Shown one piece after another: positions 52,459 through 60,001 of a stretch of DNA of 64,000 nucleotides (position 1 is the first letter of the stretch; the number at the start of each line of letters is the position of its first letter). The DNA is taken from NCBI RefSeq assembly GCF_004217175.1, contig NZ_SHKI01000007.1, positions 124,001 through 188,000 of the forward strand. Direction: 5' to 3'. This DNA is from Leucobacter luti. Lineage in GTDB: Bacteria > Actinomycetota > Actinomycetes > Actinomycetales > Microbacteriaceae. The notes under the pieces were generated by a model, which searched no databases, was not told the DNA's origin, and saw nothing but the letters and a program-made list of their open reading frames with translations. The position numbers and the translations under genes are program-made.

Positions 52459-53934
52459 CTATTTCGTCTCGGGTGTCGCCCGGGCGTGCAGCTGCACCAT
52501 GACCTGCGTGTTTTTCAAGCCGAGCCCGGTGGCACCGTCTGGCTTTTGGAGCGTCAACACGGTGTTGCTGGCGCCGCCCTGCACACCGAGCACGGCCCCG
52601 GCACTGTTGATCGACAGCAGTCCGGGCAGACGATAGTTCTGCGAGAGTGAGGCGTTGCAGCCCCAGCTGACCAGAGCCTTCCCCACCGCGTGGGTACCGT
52701 CTTCCCAAGCCATGCATTTCCCCGTCGAGAGGTTCTTCAGCGCACCGGTCGCGGCCGTGTAGATCCAGCGCTGATTGTCGCCACCGTGACACGCGTAGGA
52801 CAGGAGTTTGATGCCGTTCTCGCCAGCCTTCGTGGGATCGTCGATACACATTCCGTTGCCCAGTCGCACCGTGCCGTCCGGCCAGTGCTGCCAGTCCTGC
52901 GTGGGCCCCACTCCGGCGTACTCCGCGACCGGTTGGAGCGTCACCCCGGAGTTGCTGTTGCCACCCTGGGCCACCAGCGTTGTGCCAGTCGCGTCCTTCG
53001 TGCGGAGACCTGGCAGATCAAACTGCTGTGAAAGCGCACCGTTGCAGGCCCAGCTCACGACCGGAACGCCGGCGGCAAATCCACCCGAGCCCCACGCGAG
53101 ACACTTCCCTGATCCGACGTTCTTGACCGCCTTCGTGGTGGCGTTATAGGTCCATTGCTGGTTCGCGAAGCCGTGGCACTGATAGCTCAGCACCTGTGAT
53201 CCGTCACCCCCGTTCTGGGTCACGTCGTCGAGGCAGTTTCCGTTCCCCAGGCGCAACGTCTTGTCGGCAAGCAGCGTCCAGTCCTGCACGGGGCTCTTCT
53301 GGCTCGCGGGCAGCCACATGCGCACCTTCATACCGAGCGAGTCAAACGGGGCGAGCGTGTCGCTGCCCTGGTAGGACCGCATCGTCTGGATCTGTTCCCA
53401 GGTCTGATTTGTCACCGAGTAGAGTCCGTCTGCCGACGATAGATCGAAGCGGAGCGCGTCGGCGAGCACCGGGCTCGGGGTAGAGCCGGGCTGCGGGCGC
53501 AGCGCAAATTGGAACGCGGCAAGGTACGTATTGGAAGCGTTGACGTACTTCACCTCGAACTCGCACGCCGGACCGCCGGGGCGCAGCGGCTCCGCGCACT
53601 GTTTCTCCGCGGTTTCTCCGACCGGATCCTCCGCCTGTATCCACTTGCTGCCGTCCTGCACAAACAGGCCGTCGATAATTCGGGCGACCTGGATATCGAA
53701 CTGATCCACGCTCATCGACGTGCTGAGGAATGCCTGGTCTTGATACGCGGCCGCAGACAGTGCCGCGGAGCTGATGCCGCTAGCACCGAGCGCGCCGGCC
53801 ATGCAGAGCGCAATCGCGCCACGCACGTACCCGCTGCGGCGAAGCCGTCGGCCCTGGTGGCGCCCGACGCGGTTCCTGTTGCGCGTCGCAATTGAACGCT
53901 TCGTCTTGAATCGGCGAAGTGGCACGGTCGTCAT
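52459..53934 (-). CDS. Ricin-type beta-trefoil lectin with SipW-type signal (locus B)
   Basis: 491 residues. The N-terminus ends ALSAAAYQDQAFLS, an alternate-type signal; an N-terminal beta domain with a Cys pair follows. Two ricin B-type trefoil units run from about 230 to 470, with NQQW and NQRW (QxW) motifs. It should bind a carbohydrate outside the cell. ATG at 53934 is preferred; an upstream in-frame start (54048) is possible. First gene of locus B, divergent from the sulfatase. Confidence 0.78.
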   Translation of the reverse strand: MTTVPLRRFKTKRSIATRNRNRVGRHQGRRLRRSGYVRGAIALCMAGALGASGISSAALSAAAYQDQAFLSTSMSVDQFDIQVARIIDGLFVQDGSKWIQAEDPVGETAEKQCAEPLRPGGPACEFEVKYVNASNTYLAAFQFALRPQPGSTPSPVLADALRFDLSSADGLYSVTNQTWEQIQTMRSYQGSDTLAPFDSLGMKVRMWLPASQKSPVQDWTLLADKTLRLGNGNCLDDVTQNGGDGSQVLSYQCHGFANQQWTYNATTKAVKNVGSGKCLAWGSGGFAAGVPVVSWACNGALSQQFDLPGLRTKDATGTTLVAQGGNSNSGVTLQPVAEYAGVGPTQDWQHWPDGTVRLGNGMCIDDPTKAGENGIKLLSYACHGGDNQRWIYTAATGALKNLSTGKCMAWEDGTHAVGKALVSWGCNASLSQNYRLPGLLSINSAGAVLGVQGGASNTVLTLQKPDGATGLGLKNTQVMVQLHARATPETK

Positions 53935-54262
53935 TTCTGTCGGGGAGAACACGGGGCTGAGTTCAATCCTCTGCACGAGCTGTGAGGGTTTATTGCGCTT
54001 CCCCCAAAGCCAGTGGCGGCGAGGTGGAGCTGCCGTGTCGGGCCCCACCGGGGTGCGTGCTGCGGCGAGCGCGACTCAGTGGCGGCGAGCCGTCTCGCCG
54101 AGTGATGTCAGTGGATGCGGGCCGCCCCGATTCAGGCGCACTCTGCGCAGGATCACCCGGATGAGAATGGGGACGCGCCCTGTCACCGGGCGAGACCCGA
54201 ACCTAGCCTCGGGCTATACGGGTGTCACGCCGGGCGCCCTGCCGAACGGAGGATGCAGAATC
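53935..54262. promoter_or_regulatory. Divergent promoter region of lectin and sulfatase genes
   Basis: 328 bases between starts. Two copies of CAGTGGCGGCGAG lie at 54011-54023 and 54077-54089 (66 bases apart). The GGAGG before the sulfatase is a clear ribosome site. Promoter elements cannot be assigned by eye. If the lectin starts at 54048 instead, the gap shrinks to about 214 bases. Confidence 0.45.
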
Positions 54263-56605
54263 ATGACTCGCAAATTTCAAGGGAAGATCGAGCTCGACGT
54301 GCGTGACTCCGTGGCCGACTGGGACGCGTTTCTCCCCACCCCAGCACCCACGGACGCCCCCAACGTGCTCGTGGTGCTGTACGACGACACCGGCATGGCG
54401 TCGTGGTCCCCGTACGGCGGCCGCATCAACATGCCCACGCTCGACCGGCTCGCCAGTGGCGGCCTCACCTACTCGCAGTGGCACACAACCGCGCTGTGTT
54501 CCCCCACCCGCTCCACGTTTCTCACCGGACGCAACCACCATCTGAACGGCTTCGCGACGATCTCCGAATCGTCGACGGGGTTCCCCGGCTACAACTCGCA
54601 CATTCCCGATTCAAACGTGACGATGGCGCACCTGCTGCGCGACGCGGGCTGGTCGACGTTCTGGGTGGGGAAAAACCACAACGTGCCCATCGACGAGTGG
54701 ACGGCCGGCGCGTCGAAGAAGCACTGGCCGCTCGCGCAGGGGTACGACCGGTTCTACGGCTTTATCGGGGGCGAAACGAACAACTGGTACCCGTCGCTCG
54801 CGGAAGACAATCACTACATCGATCAGCCATACCTCCCGGAGGACGGCTATCACCTCTCGAAGGACCTCGCGGATCAGGCGCTCAAGATGATCCGGGACGT
54901 GAAGCAGACCGACCCGGAGAAGCCGTGGTACCTGTGGTTCTGCCCCGGCGCGAACCACGCCCCGCATCACGCACCCGAGGAGTACATCGCAAAGTATCGG
55001 GGCGTGTTCGACGACGGCTACGAGGCGTACCGCGAGTGGGTGCTTGCGCGCATGAAGGAGAAGGGAATCGTCCCGGCAGACACGGAGCTCACCCCGCTCA
55101 ATCCGATGCCCACCGGCACGTTCTCCCCCACCGACGAGGTCCGCCCGTGGGGCGAGCTCGATGCGGAGGAGCGCGCGATGTTCTCGCGCATGGCTGAGGT
55201 CTTCGCCGGGTTCAGCGAGTACACGGACGCGCAGGTGGGGCGGATCGTCGATTACCTCGAGGAATCCGGTCAGTTGGACAACACGCTCATCATCTACTGC
55301 GCAGACAACGGCGCGTCCGGAGAGGGCAGCCCCAACGGATCCGTGAACGAGGGAAAGATCTTCGGCGGCTACCCCGACGACGAGGCCGAGAACCTGCGGA
55401 TGGTCGACAAGCTCGGCTCACCTGACACGTACAACCACTACCCCACCGGCTGGGCGGCCGCGTTCTCCACCCCGTACAAGATGTTCAAGCGCTACACCTA
55501 CCAGGGCGGCGTCGCCGATCCGATGGTGATCCACTGGCCGGCAGGGATCGCTGCGTCCGGCGAGGTGCGCCACCAGTATCACCACTCCACCGACATCGTG
55601 CCGACCATCCTGGACGCCTGCGGCGTCGAGTTTCCCGAGGTCTACGCTGGCGTGCAGCAGACCCCCCTCTCCGGGGTGTCGATGACCCCCTCGTTCGACG
55701 CGGCGCCCGACGCCCCATCAACCAAGAAAACGCAGTACTACGAGATGTTCGGGCAGCGCGGGATCTGGCACGAGGGCTGGAAGGCGGTGACGGTGCACGG
55801 TCCGGTGAGCGGGAAGGGTGACTTCCCCGGGGACGAGTGGGAGCTGTTCCACACGGATGTCGACCGCGCCGAGGCGACGAACCTCGCACAGGACCACCCG
55901 GAGAAGCTCGCGGCCCTCAAGGATCTGTGGCTCCAGGAGGCACGCACCAACGAGGTGCTGCCGCTGAACGACCTGCAGATCATTGGCAACCCGAAGGACT
56001 ACGAGACCTTTCTTGCGATGGAGTTCCACCAGCCAGCGCCGCCCTCGGGCCAGTTTGTGTACTACCCGGGCACTTCGGAGGTGCCCGAGCGTTCCGCGGC
56101 GAACGTGCACGGGGTGTCGTACAAGATCGCGGCCGAGGTCGAGCTGACCCCGGAGTCAGAGGGGGTGATCTTCGCGAACGGCTCTCGCTTTGGCGGGCAC
56201 GCGCTCGTGATCAAGGACGGCCAGTTGCACTACGTGTACAACTTCCTCGGAATCCCGCCGGAGGATCGAATCTCTGCCCCGGTGCCACAATCTGGCGCAC
56301 ACATTCTGGGCGTCGAGTTCACGAAGGAGGGCATGGGAGAGTACCGGGAGGGCGTGGGGCCGCTCAAGCTCTTCATCGACGATCAGCTTGTCGCCGAGCA
56401 GCGGATCCGCACCGTTCTGGGACACTTCTCGCTCTGCGGCGAGGGGCTCACCATCGGGCGCGACAGCGCCGACCCGGTGTCGTCGCTGTACGGGTACGGG
56501 TTCGATTTCACGGGGGGCACGATCGCGCGGGTGGTGTTTGATATCGCGGACGACGCGTACCTCGATCTTGAGGCCCACCTCGCCGCCGCGATGGCGCGCG
56601 ACTGA
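54263..56605 (+). CDS. Cytosolic arylsulfatase (type I, formylglycine)
   Basis: 780 residues. Metal Asp pair in VLYDDTG (41-42), the active-site Cys79 in CSPTR (C-x-P-x-R) that is converted to formylglycine, then NHAPHHA and CADNGASGEG. No signal peptide; a C-terminal beta domain from about 620. It hydrolyses sulfate esters; the substrate is unknown. The formylglycine-generating enzyme is encoded three genes on. Confidence 0.9.
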   Translation: MTRKFQGKIELDVRDSVADWDAFLPTPAPTDAPNVLVVLYDDTGMASWSPYGGRINMPTLDRLASGGLTYSQWHTTALCSPTRSTFLTGRNHHLNGFATISESSTGFPGYNSHIPDSNVTMAHLLRDAGWSTFWVGKNHNVPIDEWTAGASKKHWPLAQGYDRFYGFIGGETNNWYPSLAEDNHYIDQPYLPEDGYHLSKDLADQALKMIRDVKQTDPEKPWYLWFCPGANHAPHHAPEEYIAKYRGVFDDGYEAYREWVLARMKEKGIVPADTELTPLNPMPTGTFSPTDEVRPWGELDAEERAMFSRMAEVFAGFSEYTDAQVGRIVDYLEESGQLDNTLIIYCADNGASGEGSPNGSVNEGKIFGGYPDDEAENLRMVDKLGSPDTYNHYPTGWAAAFSTPYKMFKRYTYQGGVADPMVIHWPAGIAASGEVRHQYHHSTDIVPTILDACGVEFPEVYAGVQQTPLSGVSMTPSFDAAPDAPSTKKTQYYEMFGQRGIWHEGWKAVTVHGPVSGKGDFPGDEWELFHTDVDRAEATNLAQDHPEKLAALKDLWLQEARTNEVLPLNDLQIIGNPKDYETFLAMEFHQPAPPSGQFVYYPGTSEVPERSAANVHGVSYKIAAEVELTPESEGVIFANGSRFGGHALVIKDGQLHYVYNFLGIPPEDRISAPVPQSGAHILGVEFTKEGMGEYREGVGPLKLFIDDQLVAEQRIRTVLGHFSLCGEGLTIGRDSADPVSSLYGYGFDFTGGTIARVVFDIADDAYLDLEAHLAAAMARD

Positions 56606-56688
56606 CCGGGATCGCAGGCCGGTCCCGCGATGGCCCACCCGGGAGCGTGCCGCTCGGGCCCGCGCCACTCACACCGGAGGGAGTCACG

Positions 56689-58356
56689 ATGCAGCACCCA
56701 CTCGCCGGACTCACCAGGCACAACCTCGCGACCGAGCTCACCGCGGGCGTCACGCTGCTGGCGATCGCGATTCCGCTCAACATCGGGTACGCGCAGATCG
56801 CCAACCTGCCGCCGACGGCGGGGCTCTACGCCCTCATTGTGCCAACAATCGTGTACGCGCTCGCGGTGTCGTCACGGCAGGTGGTCGCCTCCCCCGACGC
56901 CGCCGCCGCCGCCCTCGTCGCCTCGTCGCTCGGCGGGCTCGCGACCGCCGGGAGCGCCGGGTACGCGACGCTCGCGCTCGCGCAGGCGATCATCTGCGGG
57001 GTGATGTTTGCCCTGCTCGCCGTCTTCAAACTCGGCTTCCTCGCGAATTTTCTCTCGAAACCGATCCTGGTGGGCTTCGTCGGGGGCCTGGCGCTCGACA
57101 TCGCGGTGAGCCAGGTCGCAAAGATGCTGGGAGTGAAGATCGACTCGGGCGGCGAGTTTCCCGAAAAACTCGTCGGACTCGTCTCTGGGCTCGGCACACT
57201 CAACCCGTGGTCGCTCGCGCTGTCTGCGTGCGCCGTCGCGGTCCTCGTGGTGGGACGTCGCATCTCCCGGGTCGTCCCGTGGGCGCTCGTGGTGCTGGTC
57301 CTCGCCAGGCTCGCGGTGGTCCTCGCCGGCCTCGACTCCCGCGGGGTCGCGGTGCTGGGCGAGGTTCCAGCCGGGCCACCCGCTCTCACGTGGCCCGTGC
57401 TCGACTGGTCGCTGTGGCTGGCACTGATTCCCTCCGCCCTCGCGCTCACGCTGGTCACGACCGCCGAGGGACTCCTCGTGTCGCGCTCGTACGCAGAGAA
57501 GCACGGCTACCCGTTCAACGCGAACCGCGACCTGCTCGCGTTTGGGCTCGCGAACGTGGCGGCGGGCGCCCAGGGTTCGTTTGCGGTGGGCTCCTCGACC
57601 TCGCGCACCGCAGCGATGGACCAGGCCGGCTCGCGCACCCAGTTGCCCGCACTCGTGCTCGCGGCGGGCACCCTCCTGCTGCTGCTCTTCGGCACCGCGC
57701 TCCTCGCGGACATTCCGTCCCCCGCGATCGGCGCGATCGTGGGGGTCGCCATTGTCCCGCTGCTCGGCGTCCGCGAGTTCATCGAACTCTGGCGGCAGGA
57801 TCGCTTCGAGTTCGGGGTCGGGGCCGCGTGCTTCCTCGTCACTCTGCTCGTGGGGTCGATCGCGGGCATCCTCGTGGCGTTCGTGCTCGCGCTCGTCAAC
57901 CTCGCCAAGCGCGCCGCGAGCCCAGCGATCGACGTGCTCGAGTCATCCGGCGATCCCGGCGAATCTCTCCTCGAGGATGCGCCAGCGGGCAGCACCACCG
58001 CGCCCGGCGTGATCGTGATCCGGCTCGCCGCGCCGCTCTTCTTCGCCAACGGCGCGGTCTTCACGGCGGCCGCCAAGCACGCGATCACCGCTGCCGGGCC
58101 CGCGCGGGTGCACCACCTGGTGGTCGACATGGAGGCGGTCACCGATGTCGACGTCACCGGCGCCGAAGCGTTCGCGGCGCTCAAACACTGGCTTGTCACG
58201 CACGACGTGTCGCTCTCGTTCAGCCGCGTGCGCCCCACCACGCTGCCCCGGCTGTCACTCCTCGGAGTCCTCAGCACCGAGGCCGTCTACCCCACGAACC
58301 GCGCCGCGATCGCGAAGCTCGGCGCTGAGCGGCCCGGCCAAGCGAGTAGCCCATGA
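56689..58356 (+). CDS. SulP-family anion transporter with STAS domain
   Basis: 555 residues: about 12 membrane helices (ATELTAGVTLLAIAIPLNIGYAQIANLPPTAGLYA as the SulP start, NRDLLAFGLANVAAG, SSTSRTAAM) and a C-terminal STAS domain (VHHLVVDMEAVTDVDVTGAEAF). It likely carries sulfate or bicarbonate. It lies 83 bases after the sulfatase, so it may handle the sulfate released. Confidence 0.9.
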   Translation: MQHPLAGLTRHNLATELTAGVTLLAIAIPLNIGYAQIANLPPTAGLYALIVPTIVYALAVSSRQVVASPDAAAAALVASSLGGLATAGSAGYATLALAQAIICGVMFALLAVFKLGFLANFLSKPILVGFVGGLALDIAVSQVAKMLGVKIDSGGEFPEKLVGLVSGLGTLNPWSLALSACAVAVLVVGRRISRVVPWALVVLVLARLAVVLAGLDSRGVAVLGEVPAGPPALTWPVLDWSLWLALIPSALALTLVTTAEGLLVSRSYAEKHGYPFNANRDLLAFGLANVAAGAQGSFAVGSSTSRTAAMDQAGSRTQLPALVLAAGTLLLLLFGTALLADIPSPAIGAIVGVAIVPLLGVREFIELWRQDRFEFGVGAACFLVTLLVGSIAGILVAFVLALVNLAKRAASPAIDVLESSGDPGESLLEDAPAGSTTAPGVIVIRLAAPLFFANGAVFTAAAKHAITAAGPARVHHLVVDMEAVTDVDVTGAEAFAALKHWLVTHDVSLSFSRVRPTTLPRLSLLGVLSTEAVYPTNRAAIAKLGAERPGQASSP

Positions 58357-59069
58357 CCGAGCTCGCCGTCACCCTCATCCCGGTCGCGCTCGGCGTGGTG
58401 CTCAGCCCCCTCGCGATCATGGCGCTCGTCGCGGTGCTGCTCTCACAGCGGGCCCGCGTGAACGGCATCGCCTACCTCCTCGGCTGGGTGCTCGGACTCG
58501 TCGGCCTGCTCGTCCTGTTCCAGTGGCTGTTTGGCGTCTTCGGGGTCCAGGCGCGCGGCGCTCCGCCCGGGTGGGTCTCGGTCGTGCGCCTCTTCCTGGG
58601 CACACTCCTCGCTGGTGCGGCGGTGTGGGTCTACCGCCGCGGCCGCAAGCACCTCGCCCGCCTGGCCACCGCCACGACTCCGCGCGACGTGGCCGCCGCC
58701 GCGCCGCAACTCCCCGGGTGGCTGCAGACCGTGGGGACGTTTCGGCCCGGCCGCACCTTCGCCCTCGGGGTCGGGCTGTTCGTGCTCAACCCGGTCGACG
58801 CCTCCTGCGCAATCATCGCCGCGCTCGACATCTCGCTCGCGCACGTCTCCACCGCTGCGGCCGCGTGGGTCACGGGCGCCTTCGCGGCCGTCGGCACCCT
58901 CCCCATCGCGCTCCCCGTCCTCTACGTCGTCATCCGGGGCGACGCCGCGCAACCGCTTCTCGATAGAGTGCGTACGTGGATTGCATCCCACACCCACGTG
59001 CTCAATGCCGCGCTCCTGCTCGTCATTGGCGCACTCCAGCTCCAGAAGGGAATCGCCGCACTGCTATGA
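58353..59069 (+). CDS. GAP-family membrane protein
   Basis: A 238-residue membrane protein with about six helices, of the GAP (Sap) family related to LysE-type exporters (LGVVLSPLAIMALVAVLLS, LGWVLGLVG). In mycobacteria relatives act in sulfolipid or peptidoglycolipid trafficking. It overlaps the SulP stop and the FGE start by four bases each, so the three genes are coupled. Confidence 0.75.
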   Translation: MTELAVTLIPVALGVVLSPLAIMALVAVLLSQRARVNGIAYLLGWVLGLVGLLVLFQWLFGVFGVQARGAPPGWVSVVRLFLGTLLAGAAVWVYRRGRKHLARLATATTPRDVAAAAPQLPGWLQTVGTFRPGRTFALGVGLFVLNPVDASCAIIAALDISLAHVSTAAAAWVTGAFAAVGTLPIALPVLYVVIRGDAAQPLLDRVRTWIASHTHVLNAALLLVIGALQLQKGIAALL

Positions 59070-59992
59070 GCGCAGACACTCGCACCCCCGAGCTCGCTGG
59101 CATGCGCCGGCTCCCCGGCGGCGTCTTCCATATGGGCTCGGACGATTTCTACCCGGACGAGCGGCCCGCGCACCCCCGAACGGTGGCGCCGTTCTGGATC
59201 GACACGCACGCGGTCACGAACGCGCAGTTCGCGCGCTTCGTCGCCGAGACCGGATACGTCACCGTCGCCGAACGCGAGCTCGACCCGGCACGGTTCCCCG
59301 GCGCAGACCCCGCGGACCTCGTGCCCGGCGCAATGGTGTTCACCCCACCGCCGACCCCCGTAGACCTCGGGAACTGGCGCAACTGGTGGCGGTGGCAACC
59401 CGGCGCCTCCTGGCAGCGGCCGTTCGGCCCGGCATCGTCGATCGTCGACCGCCTCAGCCACCCCGTCGTGCATGTCGCATACGAGGACGCCAGCACCTAC
59501 GCAGCCTGGGCCGGCAAGCGACTCCCCACCGAGGCCGAGCACGAGTACGCGTCACGCGGCGGTCGGGACGGCGCCGCGTTCGCGTGGGGAGACGAGCCGT
59601 ACCCGAACGGGATCGCGCAGGCGAACTCGTGGCTCGGCCGGTTCCCCCACGACAACCAGGGAGTAGGCGGCACGGCACCGGTCGGCTCCTACCCTCCCAA
59701 CGGCTACGGCCTCTCAGACATGATCGGGAACGTGTGGGAGTGGACCTCGGACGCTTACACGCCACGCCATTTTCCGCCGTCGGCCACCCCCGTTGAGGCG
59801 GGAGCCCGTCCCAACCTCCTCGCCGCACCCGCACCCGGAACACCCCCGGAACCGCCCCGCCGCGTGCTCAAGGGCGGATCGTTCCTGTGCTCGCCCGACT
59901 ACTGCCTGAGGTTTCGTCCCGCAGCGCGCTCGCCGCAGGCCGAGGACACCGGAATGTCACACATCGGGTTTCGCTGCGCCCGCGACGCCTGA
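59066..59992 (+). CDS. Formylglycine-generating enzyme (sulfatase modifying factor)
   Basis: 308 residues of the FGE/SUMF1 family. It oxidises the sulfatase active-site Cys to formylglycine using copper and O2. Cys275 and Cys280 in GGSFLC...YCLRFR are the conserved pair; GNVWEW and KRLPTEAEHEYA are also present. It overlaps the GAP gene. It ends nine bases from the convergent regulator stop. Confidence 0.93.
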   Translation: MSADTRTPELAGMRRLPGGVFHMGSDDFYPDERPAHPRTVAPFWIDTHAVTNAQFARFVAETGYVTVAERELDPARFPGADPADLVPGAMVFTPPPTPVDLGNWRNWWRWQPGASWQRPFGPASSIVDRLSHPVVHVAYEDASTYAAWAGKRLPTEAEHEYASRGGRDGAAFAWGDEPYPNGIAQANSWLGRFPHDNQGVGGTAPVGSYPPNGYGLSDMIGNVWEWTSDAYTPRHFPPSATPVEAGARPNLLAAPAPGTPPEPPRRVLKGGSFLCSPDYCLRFRPAARSPQAEDTGMSHIGFRCARDA

Positions 59993-60001
59993 GTTTCCAG
60001 G

